From assembly GCA_963700425.1 (NCBI GenBank), contig CAVOXO010000002.1, forward strand, positions 372,001-436,000: 64,000 bases of DNA. Reading direction: 5' to 3'. The notes below the pieces were generated by a model. The model saw nothing but the letters and a program-made list of their open reading frames with translations, was not told the origin of the DNA and searched no databases. Shown in pieces: positions 8,657-18,501 of this stretch; position 1 is the first letter of the stretch, and every line of letters begins with the position of its first letter. Source of the DNA: CAVOXO01 sp963700425. Its GTDB lineage: Bacteria > Actinomycetota > Acidimicrobiia > Acidimicrobiales > Microtrichaceae. The position numbers were made by a program, and so were the translations under genes.

Positions 8657-9822
8657 GCACGGCGCGCCGGCGAATCGGCTGCATCCTCGGGACCCGTCCC
8701 GAAGCTGTGAAGGTCGCCCCACTGGTCATCGGGCTGGCTGCAACAGCGGAGTTCGAGCCCGTGGTCATGTCGACGGGTCAGCACCGCGAGATGCTCCGCC
8801 AGGTTCTCGACATCTTCGGGATCGAACCGCACGTCGACCTCGATCTCCTCTCGCCCGGCCAATCCCTCGCGGACGTTGCCGCCGCGGTCATCTCCCGCTT
8901 CACGCCGATGATGGCCGATCTCTCCCTCGACGCCGTGGTCGTCCAGGGAGACACCACCACGACATTCGCCGGGGCTCTCGCCGCCACCTACAACCGGGTC
9001 CCCGTGGTTCACCTCGAGGCCGGCCTTCGGACCGGTGACCGGTACTCACCGTTTCCCGAGGAGCTCAACCGACGGATGACCACTCAACTCGCCGCGCTGC
9101 ACCTCGCGCCCACCTCGACGTCGGCCGGAAACCTCATTGCCGAAGGCGTCGACCCGGCCACGGTCGTCGTCACCGGCAACACGGTCATCGATGCACTGCA
9201 CATGACCGCGAAGAGCGACGCTTCTGAGGACCCCGAGCTGTGCCGTCAGCTGCTCGCCGATCCCCGTCGACTTCTCCTGGTGACAGCGCATCGACGGGAG
9301 TCGTGGGGCGCCCCGATGGCATCGATCGGTCGCGGCCTCGCCCGCTTGGCCCGCGAGCGTGACGATCTCGTCGTGTTGTTTCCCATCCATCGAAACCCCA
9401 CCATCCGGGACGTGATCGAGGCAGAGGTGTCGGGGATCGACAATGTCGTCGTCACCGAACCGCTCGACTACGGGGCCTTCTGCCGAATGATGCAACGGGC
9501 CGACGTCATCGTCACCGATTCCGGCGGCGTCCAGGAGGAGGCTCCGTCACTGGGCACCCCCGTGCTGGTGGTGCGGGACAACACCGAGCGCCCCGAGGCG
9601 GTCGCGGCGGGAACCGTCCGGCTCGTGGGAACCGACGACGACCGGATCGTCAAGGAGGTCGGGACGCTCCTCGATGACCCGGTCGCGCACGCGGCGATGG
9701 CGAACGTCGTCAACCCCTATGGCGACGGCCACGCGGTCCCCCGATGCGTCGCATCGATGAGGCGCTTCTTCGGAGACGCAGTCGAGGTCGACGAATTCGA
9801 TCCGTTCGCCACCGCCGGGTGA
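8653..9822 (+). CDS. wecB: UDP-N-acetylglucosamine 2-epimerase (non-hydrolysing)
   Basis: Converts UDP-GlcNAc to UDP-ManNAc for surface polysaccharide or teichoic-acid-type polymers, in the cytoplasm. 389 residues, normal length. Family motifs are GTRPEAVKVAPL at the N-terminus, STGQHREML, VVQGDTTTTFAGA, HLEAGLRTGDRYSPFPEELNR, TAHRRESWG, and the UDP-binding DSGGVQEEAPSLGTPVLVVR near the C-terminus. GTG 8653 gives the expected N-terminus; the same frame upstream overlaps the preceding gene and has no family similarity. The gene may be translationally coupled to the short ORF that overlaps its start. Confidence 0.93.
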   Translation: MSTARRRIGCILGTRPEAVKVAPLVIGLAATAEFEPVVMSTGQHREMLRQVLDIFGIEPHVDLDLLSPGQSLADVAAAVISRFTPMMADLSLDAVVVQGDTTTTFAGALAATYNRVPVVHLEAGLRTGDRYSPFPEELNRRMTTQLAALHLAPTSTSAGNLIAEGVDPATVVVTGNTVIDALHMTAKSDASEDPELCRQLLADPRRLLLVTAHRRESWGAPMASIGRGLARLARERDDLVVLFPIHRNPTIRDVIEAEVSGIDNVVVTEPLDYGAFCRMMQRADVIVTDSGGVQEEAPSLGTPVLVVRDNTERPEAVAAGTVRLVGTDDDRIVKEVGTLLDDPVAHAAMANVVNPYGDGHAVPRCVASMRRFFGDAVEVDEFDPFATAG

Positions 9823-9963
9823 CCGGGGGCCGAGCCCGATGGCGGCAAGGGCGTCGCTGACCCGGCGAGCGGCTCGCTCGACTCCGGGCGACGCCGGGTT
9901 GCGTCGCGGTCGATGCGCGGCCCTCGCTTTCTCGGGTGCAGCCAACGCCTACCATCCGGCGGC

Positions 9964-11508
9964 ATGAACGACCACGCCGATCACCTCACCGTCGATGTCG
10001 ACACCACCCACGGAACGCTCCGCGGTGAATGGCACGACGACATCGCGCACTTCGCCGGCATCCCCTTCGCCGCCCCGCCGGTCGGCGACCTCCGGTTCCT
10101 CCCACCCCGGCCTCCGGCCCCATGGAGCGGGGTCCGCGACGCCCTCGACCCCTCGCCCGTGGCACCCCAGAACCCCTCCATCATGGAGGCGCTGTTCGAG
10201 GGAAGCGCTGCGCAGTGGGACGAGGACTGCCTCTACCTCAACGTCTGGACCCCCGAACCATCATCACCCACCGGGGGCCCGGGCCGGCCGGTCATGGTCT
10301 GGATCCACGGCGGTGGCTTCGAGATGGGCTCGGGAACATCGCCGCTCTACGACGGGACCCACTTCGCGTCCCGTGGTGTGGTCCTGGTGACCCTCAACTA
10401 CCGGCTCGGCGCTCTCGGCTTCATCGAGCTCGGCGGCCTCGACCCTTCTCTCGCCGGTTCCGCCAACAACGGGCTCCTCGATCAGGTCACCGCTCTGGAG
10501 TGGGTGCGCGACAACATCTCCTCCTTCGGCGGCGACCCGACCAACGTGACCGTGTTCGGCCAGTCGGCGGGTGCCATGAGCGTGTCGCTCCTCCTCTCCA
10601 TGCCCCGCGCGCAGGGGTTGTTCACCAGGGCGATCGCCCAGTCGGGTTCCACCAATGCGGCCCGAACCCCCGCCCGGGCCCACGACGACACCCGGTCGTT
10701 CATGGACGCCGGCGGTTTCGCCGATGTCGACGATCTTCGATCGGCCCCGGTCACCGAACTGCTGGCGGCCCACGCCGCCGTCTCCGCGGAACGGGTTGCG
10801 GACCCCGAGCTGGTCGCCCGGACAACGGGGGACCCGATGGCCTTCCTACCGTTCCGACCCGTCGCAGACGGCGACGTGGTTCCGATGGACCCGCTCGCCG
10901 AGATCGCTGCGGGCGCCGCAGCCGGCATCGATCTCATCGGCGGATCGACGTCGGAGGAGTGGAAGCTCTTCTCGATGTTCCTCCCGAAGGCCGAGGACGA
11001 AGATCAGCTGCGATCGTCGGTGGCGCTCCTCGTCGACGATGTCGACGGTGCCGTCGCCGCCCTCCGAGCCGACCACCCCGACGCCGAGCCCGAGGACCTC
11101 CGCTGCGCAGCGATCACCGATGCGGTGTTCACCGCCCCCGTTGCCGCCCTCACCGACGCTCAGGCCTCTCACGCTCCGACGTACCGCTACCTCTGGGCCT
11201 GGGGCTCACCCGCCTGGGGTGGGATGCTCGGGGCGGCCCACGCCATCGAGCTGCCGTTCGTGTTCGGACTCGTCGAGGACCACCGGCTGCATGCCTTCGT
11301 CGGGGCCGATGCGCCGGTCGCCCTGTCCCACGACATCATCGACTCGTGGGTCTCCTTCGCCACCACGGGCGACCCGACGGCCAGAGGTCTCGCCTGGCCG
11401 CAGGCCGACGACAGCGAGCGTCGGGTGATGATCTTCGACACCGAGATCGCCGTCGTGGCCGACCCACGACGGTCGATGACCGATTTCCTCCTCACCCACG
11501 CCTCCTGA
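9964..11508 (+). CDS. Type B carboxylesterase
   Basis: A 514-residue alpha/beta hydrolase that should cleave carboxylic esters. The nucleophile elbow is GQSAGA with Ser201. The oxyanion loop is WIHGGGFEMGSG. The acidic residue is probably a Glu in IGGSTSEEW (about 332), and the catalytic His is His426 in GAAHAIELPFVFG. EDCLYLNVWTP is the type B signature 2. No signal peptide is evident from ATG 9964, so it is probably cytoplasmic, although some in-frame sequence precedes the ATG. Substrate unknown. Convergent with the lipoprotein gene downstream. Confidence 0.9.
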   Translation: MNDHADHLTVDVDTTHGTLRGEWHDDIAHFAGIPFAAPPVGDLRFLPPRPPAPWSGVRDALDPSPVAPQNPSIMEALFEGSAAQWDEDCLYLNVWTPEPSSPTGGPGRPVMVWIHGGGFEMGSGTSPLYDGTHFASRGVVLVTLNYRLGALGFIELGGLDPSLAGSANNGLLDQVTALEWVRDNISSFGGDPTNVTVFGQSAGAMSVSLLLSMPRAQGLFTRAIAQSGSTNAARTPARAHDDTRSFMDAGGFADVDDLRSAPVTELLAAHAAVSAERVADPELVARTTGDPMAFLPFRPVADGDVVPMDPLAEIAAGAAAGIDLIGGSTSEEWKLFSMFLPKAEDEDQLRSSVALLVDDVDGAVAALRADHPDAEPEDLRCAAITDAVFTAPVAALTDAQASHAPTYRYLWAWGSPAWGGMLGAAHAIELPFVFGLVEDHRLHAFVGADAPVALSHDIIDSWVSFATTGDPTARGLAWPQADDSERRVMIFDTEIAVVADPRRSMTDFLLTHAS

Positions 11509-11531
11509 CCCCGCAACGGCGCCGCGGCGCA

Positions 11532-11569
11532 CGGGGCCCGGGCCGGGCGACGGGGCCCGGGCCGGGCGA
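11532..11569. repeat. Perfect 19-bp tandem duplication, GC-only
   Basis: The unit cggggcccgggccgggcga occurs at 11532-11550 and again at 11551-11569, in the 70-base gap between two convergent genes. Each unit contains the self-complementary gggcccgggccc-like core, so RNA from either strand can fold. It may act as a bidirectional terminator, but no T-tract follows. Confidence 0.75.
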
Positions 11570-11578
11570 CGCGACCTG

Positions 11579-12602
11579 TCAGCCGCCGGCCTCGCTCCAT
11601 GTGAATCCGACCGCCAACGGGTCGTGGTCGCTCAACGGCTCTCCCGCCGAGTCGACGAACGTCTCGGTCTCGAAGCGATGAGACGTGACCTCCAGATCGA
11701 CTCCCCCGCCGCCACGGAAGGCGACCTTGTCGATCGCCCCCGTGTCGCTGCAGCCGGTCGCCTCACATGCGTCGGTGAGACCCGTCTCGGCCAGGAACGC
11801 CTCCCAGATCTCGGTGTCGGCCCCCCCCGAACCGTCGGGATGGGTGTCGTCGGTGTGAAGGTTGGTGTCGCCGCCCACGATCACCGCCCGGCCCGCACTG
11901 TGACTCGAGATGAACTCGGAGAGCTGCGCCATGTCGTCGACCTGGAGGCGTTGATCCTCCTCGCTCCCGCCCGCCTCGACGTGGAGGGTGTACACGTCGA
12001 CGGTCACCCCGTCGGCGAGCGTCATCGTCACCACCGCGAAGCCCTTCATGGCCAGGCAGTCGCCGGCGCCGCCGTCGGAGGTGTCGAACCCACCGAAGCA
12101 ACCCGTCCAGGGAACTCTCTGCTCGTCGGTGAACTCGAATCGCGACAGGATCCCCTGGCCGTCACCGATCTGGAGCACCCGCGGCGGTTCCTCACTCAAC
12201 CCCACCGCGTCGGGCCCCGGGTGAACCGCTGTCGCATAGGGGTGGGTCGTGTCCGCTCGGAGACGGGTGTGGAAGTTGACGAAATCGGTGCTGTCCAGCA
12301 ACGGTTTCCACCAGTCGAAGTCCTCCTGGGTGAGCACCACGTCGTAGGGCTCGAGCAGCGGGCTGATCAGAGGGATGTTGTCGGTCGGGTTCACCGAGGA
12401 GATCTCCTGCGGCAGACCGGCCACGTTGTAGGCCAACAAGGTGAACTCACCCGAGAGGCCGTCGGCCGGCACGGAATCGGCCGAGTCGCCGGCGTCGCTC
12501 GTCGCTCGTGTCACTCGCACCGTCGCTCGACGACGAACACGCTCCGATCATCCCCACGACGAGGCCGACCGCCAGGACCCTCGCTGCTCTCTTGATGCGC
12601 AT
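11579..12602 (-). CDS. Secreted endonuclease/exonuclease/phosphatase-fold lipoprotein (7-bp frameshift)
   Basis: The N-terminus (ATG at 12602) reads MRIKRAARVLAVGLVVGMIG then ACSSSSDG, a lipoprotein signal with the acylated Cys in the MIGAC lipobox. The rest is in another frame: LLAYNVAGLP, LTQEDFDWW, VYTLHVEAGG, VIVGGDTNL and a terminal LSDHDPLAVGF, the ordered motifs of the EEP superfamily (sphingomyelinase, DNase I and phosphatase relatives) with catalytic Asn, Glu, His, Asp and the SDH box. The frames are separated by a tandem 7-bp duplication at 12494-12507; removing one copy restores 338 residues. Substrate (nucleic acid, phosphoinositide or sphingolipid) is open. Divergent from the hydroxylase gene. 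Confidence 0.82.
12494..12507. repeat. 7-bp tandem duplication that breaks the lipoprotein frame
   Basis: gtcgctc is repeated directly at 12494-12500 and 12501-12507. The coding strand reads gagcgacgagcgac between the lipobox region and the catalytic domain. One copy fewer makes the gene an exact multiple of three. Confidence 0.8.
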
Positions 12603-12660
12603 GGGTCGAGACCTTAGGTTGACTCCGACCGGCCATCCATCGTCATCTGCAGGGGGTCCC

Positions 12661-13803
12661 ATGGATCTGACCGTCGCCGCGACTCCGGCCTACTTCGCCA
12701 CCATGGCCGCGGAGTACCTGGCCGACCGCCGTCGCATCGAACGGATCGGCCCCCGACCGGCCGACTACGAGCGCAAGGACACGCTCGCGAGTCTGTCGAT
12801 GGGTGTCGGCAGCCTGGTCATACCGCTCGTCACCCGTCGCCTGATCCGCAGGGTCCGGCCCGACACCACCAGGCTCGGCAAGGTGGTCGTCGGCGCCGGC
12901 CTCACGGCTGCCGCGATCACGACCGCCGCCGACGCCGTGGCCCGGATCACCGAACGGGAAGAGGCCGCCGACACCCGTCCTGAGTGGCACGAGAGCCGCC
13001 GACAGCGCCGGCGGCGACACCGGCTCGCCCGGCGCGCCGCGAAGATCGGCGGCCCCGCCGCCATCGGTGCGGGGTGGCTGTCGCTCGCCGCGATGTGGGG
13101 TGGGGCAACCGAACCCGAGGCGCTCTACGAGCGCCGGGTCATGCCCGACATGGGCGACGGCCCGCTGCCGCTGGCCCTGGCCGTGGTCGGATGGGACTTC
13201 GTCTATTACTGGAACCACCGGATCATGCACGAGAGTCGGATCCTGTGGGCGATCCACGTGGTGCACCACTCGAGCGAGCGCTACAACCTGTCGACGGCGC
13301 TGCGTCAACCGGTCGCCGATGTCCTGGGCACGTTCGTCCCCCACGCCACCGCGCTCATCGGAGTCCGCCCCGATCTGATCGAGACGGCCCGCGGTGTGAA
13401 CCTGTTGTACCAGTACTGGATCCACACCGACCTGATCGGGCGACTGGGCTGGTTCGAGAAGTGGTTCAACACGCCGTCGCACCACCGTGTCCACCACGGG
13501 GCCAATCCCGAGTACATCGACAACAACTACGCGGGAATCCTCATCGTGTGGGACAGGCTCTTCGGAAGCTTCGTGCCCGAAACCGACGAGGTGGTCTACG
13601 GGTTGACGAAGAACATCGACACGTTCGACCCGATCCGCATCGCCACCCACGAATATGTCGACATCGTGCGCGATGTCTCCGAGGCGAGGACGTGGTCGGA
13701 CCGGCTGTCGTTCATGCTTCGTGGCCCGGGCTGGGCCTACGCCCGGCACGCCCAGGCCCAGGCTGCCGCCGACCACGAGCCGGCATCGGCCGCAGCCGCC
13801 TGA
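12661..13803 (+). CDS. Sterol desaturase/fatty acid hydroxylase superfamily protein
   Basis: A 380-residue membrane di-iron protein that would use oxygen to hydroxylate or desaturate a lipid. The eight-His iron-binding pattern is clear: HRIMH (186-190), HVVHH (199-203) and HHRVHH (274-279), set between hydrophobic segments (about 40-60, 75-95, 130-150, 165-185). The N-terminal 140 residues are charged and specific to this protein. Start ATG 12661 follows an AGGGGG stretch. Substrate class (sterol, carotenoid, alkylglycerol, fatty acid) cannot be decided. Divergent from the lipoprotein gene with 58 bases between starts. Confidence 0.87.
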   Translation: MDLTVAATPAYFATMAAEYLADRRRIERIGPRPADYERKDTLASLSMGVGSLVIPLVTRRLIRRVRPDTTRLGKVVVGAGLTAAAITTAADAVARITEREEAADTRPEWHESRRQRRRRHRLARRAAKIGGPAAIGAGWLSLAAMWGGATEPEALYERRVMPDMGDGPLPLALAVVGWDFVYYWNHRIMHESRILWAIHVVHHSSERYNLSTALRQPVADVLGTFVPHATALIGVRPDLIETARGVNLLYQYWIHTDLIGRLGWFEKWFNTPSHHRVHHGANPEYIDNNYAGILIVWDRLFGSFVPETDEVVYGLTKNIDTFDPIRIATHEYVDIVRDVSEARTWSDRLSFMLRGPGWAYARHAQAQAAADHEPASAAAA

Positions 13804-13831
13804 CCGTCGGTGCCTCCGTGAGAGGGGTCGA

Positions 13832-14551
13832 TCACCGCCGGGTCGCGAGTTCGGCGTCGCTGTCCCAGACGACGACGTCGGAGGGCCTCGTCGCCATGAT
13901 CTCCTCGGCTGCGCCCCCGACGAGACGCAATTGGGACCCCGCGGCCAGATCCTCGCCTCTCCATCTCACGCTGCCGGTGGTCACGTAGACGAACACGTAG
14001 GGCGAGCGCGGCAGGGCGACGGACGTGCCCTCGGTCATGCTGGCCACCCCCATCGATGCACCCGACTGCCCGAACCCGATCGCCCCGTCGTGGTCGCGGC
14101 CCGAGGCAATGGTCACCAGTCCTCCGGCGGCCAGAAGGTCGGTGACGTCGCGTTGTTCGTATCCGGGCGAGAGACCGGTCGTGTCGGGAACCACCCACAT
14201 CTGGAGGAAGTGCACCGGCTCATCCCGGCTGGCATTCATCTCGGAGTGCCGGATTCCCGTACCGGCCGACATGCGCTGGATCACTCCAGGCGTGATCGTG
14301 CCCTCGTTGCCCTCCGAATCGCGATGCACGAGGGAGCCCTCGAGCACCCAGGTGACGATCTCCATGTCCCGATGGCTGTGCGTGCCGAATCCACCCCCTG
14401 CGATGACGACGTCGTCGTTGAGGACCAGGAGAAGGCCGTGTCCGTTCTCGCCATGCCGGTAGTGGGATCCGAAGTTGAAACAGTGGTGACTGTCGAGCCA
14501 GCCGAGTCGGGTGTGGAACCGTTCCTCGGGGCGTCGTATGAGGGCGGGCAA
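13832..14551 (-). CDS. Pirin family protein (cupin, quercetinase-like)
   Basis: A bicupin of 239 residues. The N-terminal cupin has the metal-binding pattern GTHSHRDMEIVTWVLEG with two His, followed by HRDSEGNEG and MSAGTGIRHSEMNAS, all typical of pirins, some of which have quercetin 2,3-dioxygenase activity in vitro. The C-terminal domain is shorter and lacks metal ligands, as usual. The chosen start is TTG at 14551 (PALIRRPEERFHTR), 8 bases after a GGAG, because upstream sequence has no family similarity and would overlap the neighbour. In vivo substrate unknown. Confidence 0.88.
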   Translation of the reverse strand: MPALIRRPEERFHTRLGWLDSHHCFNFGSHYRHGENGHGLLLVLNDDVVIAGGGFGTHSHRDMEIVTWVLEGSLVHRDSEGNEGTITPGVIQRMSAGTGIRHSEMNASRDEPVHFLQMWVVPDTTGLSPGYEQRDVTDLLAAGGLVTIASGRDHDGAIGFGQSGASMGVASMTEGTSVALPRSPYVFVYVTTGSVRWRGEDLAAGSQLRLVGGAAEEIMATRPSDVVVWDSDAELATRR

Positions 14552-14625
14552 TGGAGATCTCCGTGTTCGTGCGTCATCGGCGACAACGCCCCGGGTCGGA
14601 CACTCATTCCGCGACCCCGGGGCGT

Positions 14626-15414
14626 CTACTCGGAGCGGATCGTGGTCGCCAGTTCCTGGACACCCACGGTGAGCGCAGTCGTCCGCGACACTGCGCCGAG
14701 GTCGCCCGCTTCCCCGGTGGTGGCCGACCACGTGACCCGCCACACCGCGGTCGCGGCGACGTCGACGTCGCGGGTGGGACCGTTGAAGTAGATGACGCAC
14801 CGCGACGTCTGGCGGGCCGACGGCACCGTCAGGTCGAAGGCCACACCGCCGTCGGGACAGCGCGCCGAGCCATCGGAACCTGCGTCGACGACCAACTCCT
14901 CGAGGGTGGACGTCACCGTGGCCGTGACTCCTGCGGCCGACGCGGACCGCGAGCGGGGCGCGGTGTTGGTCATCCAGAACCAGGTGTCGATGTGGGGAAG
15001 CGTGACTCCGCCCTCGGGCGATTGGGCCATGACCGGTGGCTCGACATCGAGCTGTGCCATCGCGGCAGCCACGAGGGCGTCGATGGAGACGACCGGTGCG
15101 GCTCCCGGACCGATCGTGACGATGCGCGGCGCCCCCGTCGGCCGGCCGGTATCCCGGTCGAAACACCGCTGGATGACGACGTCGCCTTCGCTCACCGCCG
15201 TGGCGGGCGCTCCCACGCCGAACGACACCCCCGATCCGAGGGATCCTGAAGCGTGGTAGATCTCGCAGTAGATCGAGGACACACCGCCACCTCGATGGGT
15301 CGCATCGCCGGACGTCGCGATGCCGTAGGCGGACACTGAGCCGCCCGTGGCGGTGCTCGCCCCGGACGCGCCGGAAATTCGATCGGACTCAGCTGCGACC
15401 GGTGAAGGGACCAT
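14626..15414 (-). CDS. Exported protein of unknown function, two-Cys beta-rich domain
   Basis: 262 residues from ATG 15414. The first codons read MVPSPVAAESDRISG, like the end of a signal peptide, and the frame continues upstream for only nine more codons (SRALVVSA) to the previous gene's stop. The true start is therefore unclear or the N-terminus is damaged. The centre has AMAQLDVEPPVMAQSP and HIDTWFWMTNTAP. The C-terminal half is beta-rich with VTATVTSTLEELVVDAGDG-like and TAVWRVTWSATTG segments. This pattern resembles a family of secreted actinobacterial proteins of unknown function that I know only as hypothetical. It follows the lipoprotein gene with a short gap, so they are probably an operon. 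Confidence 0.6.
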   Translation of the reverse strand: MVPSPVAAESDRISGASGASTATGGSVSAYGIATSGDATHRGGGVSSIYCEIYHASGSLGSGVSFGVGAPATAVSEGDVVIQRCFDRDTGRPTGAPRIVTIGPGAAPVVSIDALVAAAMAQLDVEPPVMAQSPEGGVTLPHIDTWFWMTNTAPRSRSASAAGVTATVTSTLEELVVDAGSDGSARCPDGGVAFDLTVPSARQTSRCVIYFNGPTRDVDVAATAVWRVTWSATTGEAGDLGAVSRTTALTVGVQELATTIRSE

Positions 15415-15438
15415 GGCCGAGACGACAAGAGCCCGCGA

Positions 15439-16101
15439 CTAGCGATCTAGTGAGCACTCGTTCGACTCCCCCCGCGACTCGAGTGATCGCGACCCGAGCT
15501 TCCACGATCCGTCAACCAGAATCAGTCGTTCCGTGAGTACTGATATCCCCACGGAATCGTCGATGACCATGCCCGATGCCGTGTCCACCACGACGCCGTC
15601 GTCGACGATGCAGACGCGCACGTCAGCGGTCTTCGCGTCCACGATCTGCGAGGCGAGGATCTCCACCCGCTGAATCGAGTCGCTCGGAAATCCCACCGAC
15701 TGCCGCAGGAAGAGGCGTTGACGTATTCGAGCCTGGGTTGCGGCAATCGCTTCTCCAGTCATGGTTCCAGCGAGGCCGGGATGGTCGGGATCGCCGGCCA
15801 GCGACGCCGAGTCAATCGCACTGATCGCAGCCAGATACGCAGCCTCCACATCGGCGGCCACCAGAGGGTCGGCTGGATCGGGGGCACTTCCCGCCGGGGT
15901 GCCATCGAACACCAGCGTCGTGGTGACCACGCCACCGGCCACGTCATCGACCACGACGGGGCGCACGCCGTCGTCGGACGACTCTGATCGTGCACAACCG
16001 ATGGGCGACGCGGCGAGGAGGACTGCCACGATCGAACCCGCCGTCCGTGTCCCCACGCTCGACGGGCCGCTGGTCGAACCCCACCAGGTCTCCCTCAGCA
16101 T
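15439..16101 (-). CDS. Small lipoprotein, unknown function (possible NTF2-like fold)
   Basis: 220 residues. A hydrophobic signal (SIVAVLLAASPIG) ends in the lipobox SPIGC at about residue 36, so the mature protein would be anchored to the outer face of the membrane. The mature part has a Thr-rich linker, then a helix-strand domain (ADVEAAYLAAISAIDSA, LTERLILVDGSWKLGSRSL). The last strand pattern VDGSWKL is common in NTF2-like extracytoplasmic proteins. The start could be an internal codon, since ATG 16101 gives a long pre-signal region. Probable partner of the exported protein gene downstream. Confidence 0.65.
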   Translation of the reverse strand: MLRETWWGSTSGPSSVGTRTAGSIVAVLLAASPIGCARSESSDDGVRPVVVDDVAGGVVTTTLVFDGTPAGSAPDPADPLVAADVEAAYLAAISAIDSASLAGDPDHPGLAGTMTGEAIAATQARIRQRLFLRQSVGFPSDSIQRVEILASQIVDAKTADVRVCIVDDGVVVDTASGMVIDDSVGISVLTERLILVDGSWKLGSRSLESRGESNECSLDR

Positions 16102-16122
16102 CCGAGCCAGTCTATGTCATGT

Positions 16123-16159
16123 TGTTTGACATCTTTCAACAACTTCTGGTGGTCAAACA
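16123..16159. promoter_or_regulatory. Inverted repeat upstream of the lipoprotein gene
   Basis: TGTTTGAC (16123-16130) and its exact complement GTCAAACA (16152-16159) flank 21 AT-richer bases in the 155-base gap between the helicase and lipoprotein genes. On the minus strand TTGAAA with a downstream tagact block could serve as a promoter. An operator for the lipoprotein operon is plausible but untested. Confidence 0.35.
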
Positions 16160-16256
16160 TGCACGTCGATCACACTCGATCCCATCGCTGCACCCACGGG
16201 CACTCCGATAGCGCTCAGAGTGAGCACGCGGCCCCCCATTCGTCCGAAAGGCGCGC

Positions 16257-18381
16257 TCAGAGTGGCCGAGACGCGTCCGACGGGCTCTCCTCGCCGATCT
16301 CCCCTGACGAGTCGGCCCTGAGGACGGCGGGAAGCGGTCCCATCGACAACAACGTCAGCCGCTTGGTCGCTCGGGTCAGCGCCACGTACAACGCCTGGGC
16401 CCCTCGGTATTCGGCATCGAGGATCCGGCCGGGATCCACCACGATGCACGAGTCCAGTTCGAGCCCTTTCACGACACGGACCGGGGCCACGGTGATCTGG
16501 CGATCGAGGGTTCCACGATGGGCGCGGCCGAATTCGAGCCCCGCGCCCTCCAACGCCGCCTCGACCCGATCCACCCAGCCGTCCGAGAGGATCACCGCGA
16601 CGCTCCCTGAGCCGATTCGTTCGACCTCCGCTCGAACCGAGTCCACGAGATCCGACTCGAACCGGTGGGCCTCCGACTCGATGATCACCGGCTCGTCGCC
16701 CGTCGTCCGCACCGACTCGGGCGGCTCCAATCCGGGGGCGGCGAGGCTCAGTAGCCGGGACGCCAGATCCATCGTCGGCTGCGGCAGGCGGTATCCGACA
16801 TTGAGTGTGGCCGAGCGAGGCTCGACCCGCCGAGGCAGGTGAGCCAGGATCTCGTCCCAACCCTCCAACGCCGCGGACGCCGTCGCCTGTGCGATGTCAC
16901 CCACGACCGTCATCGATCCGTTGAGAGATCGGCGGTCCACAACCCTCAGGTCCATCGCGGAGAGATCCTGGGCTTCGTCCACCACGATGTGACCGAACGT
17001 CCGGATCGCCTCGCTCACTCCACCTGCGCCTTTGCGACGCCGGGTCCCCAGCAACTCCAGGGCCTCATCGAGAAGAGCGACGTCGTTCGTCTTCCACACG
17101 TGGGACGAGACATCACCCACGCGGGGACGGTACAACAGCTCGATCTCGTCCTCGTTCAGAACCCCCCTGCCCGCAGAACGAAGCAGAGCTCTGGAGCCGA
17201 ACAGGTCGTCGAGCAGTTGAGCCGGTGTCAGAACCGGCCAGATGCGCTCCAGCACCTCGCGGGTCTCGATCAGAGACCCGATCCGATCCTTCACCGTCTC
17301 GGGCGCCATCTCGCGGCGCAGCTTCTGCGACACCAGCTCGTAGAACGCTTTCTCGACGAGTCGACGGCCGGAGTTGTGGGTCCTCGCCCGGCGTCGTGCG
17401 GTCGTCACGATCTGCTCGGTGTCGTCCCTCGTGATCCGAACACGCTCGACACCCAGGGGGATGACCGCGGTGCGGGGCAGGCGACGCTCACGATCCCGAA
17501 CCGCGCGGGCCAGCACCCGGCACATGCGGGTGTCGCCCTTCACCCGGGCCACGTCGGGGGCGTCGATGCCCGCGGCCCGGATGCCGGGAACCAGGTCTGC
17601 CAGCGTGGCGATCTCCACACCAGCCTCCCCCAGCGACGGGAGCACCTGTTCGATGTAGGAGAGGAACAGACGATTGGGGCCCAGAACCAGCACCCCTTGG
17701 CCCTCCAGGGGGAACCGGTAGCTGTAGAGGAGGTACGCGGCGCGGTGCAGCGCCACCACCGTCTTGCCCGTCCCCGGCCCACCCTGAACGACCAGCACCC
17801 CGGGCATCGGCGCCCGAATGATCTCGTCCTGTTCGGCCTGGATCGTGGCGACGATGTCTCCCAGGCGGCCGGTGCGTGACTCCTCGATCGCCGCGATGAG
17901 GGCCCCCTCACCCCGGCGACGACCGGCCGCGAGCTCCGTCGCCGCCTCGCCGAAGAACTCATCCTCGAGGCCCAGCACCGTTGTGCCCCGGGAGATGAAG
18001 TGCCGCCGGCGGGCCAACCCCATCGGGTCGCGCCCGGTGGCCCGGTAGAACGGCTCGGCAACCGGTGCCCGCCAGTCGATCACGACCGGATCGCGGGCCT
18101 CGTCCGACACCGACACCCGACCGACGTAGAACCGCTCCTCGCGACCCCGCTACATCGATCCGCCCGAAGATGAGGGACTGATCACCGAGATCGAGTTCGG
18201 CCAGGCGTTGGGCAGCCGTCTCGGAGAGGATCTCCCGCTCGATCCTGGCCTGGAAGGTCCCGCCCGCGCCGCGCTCACCCTGTTCGTGCATCGCCACGGC
18301 GCGGCCCCGGGCGCGCTCCAACAGCTGGTACGCCCTGTCGACGTAGGCCTGTTCGGCCGCAAGCTCGGTGTGAGCGCTCAT
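16257..18381 (-). CDS. HelD/UvrD-like superfamily 1 helicase (one frameshift)
   Basis: Repaired, the protein is about 707 residues. The N-terminus (ATG 18381, MSAHTELAAEQAYVDRAY) is a coiled coil typical of HelD, the motor that removes RNA polymerase from stalled or idle complexes. Next come VIDWRAPVAEPFYRAT, Walker A VVQGGPGTGKT, Walker B HIVVDEAQDLS and motif VI ALYVALTRATKRL. The break lies at 18145-18148: dropping one G from a GGGG run joins SLIFGRIDVAG to EERFYVGRV, the expected HelD sequence. A role as DNA helicase IV-type enzyme is the alternative. No partner gene is adjacent. Confidence 0.85.
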
Positions 18382-18501
18382 CGAATCGATGTCGTCCTTG
18401 GCAGCGGGACTCCCGAATTGGGGAGTTGTCGAGTCTACAAGGCACATCGCCGCTCCAAACCCCGGTTACCCCCGCCCCACCCGACTCACTAGCGTGACCC
18501 C

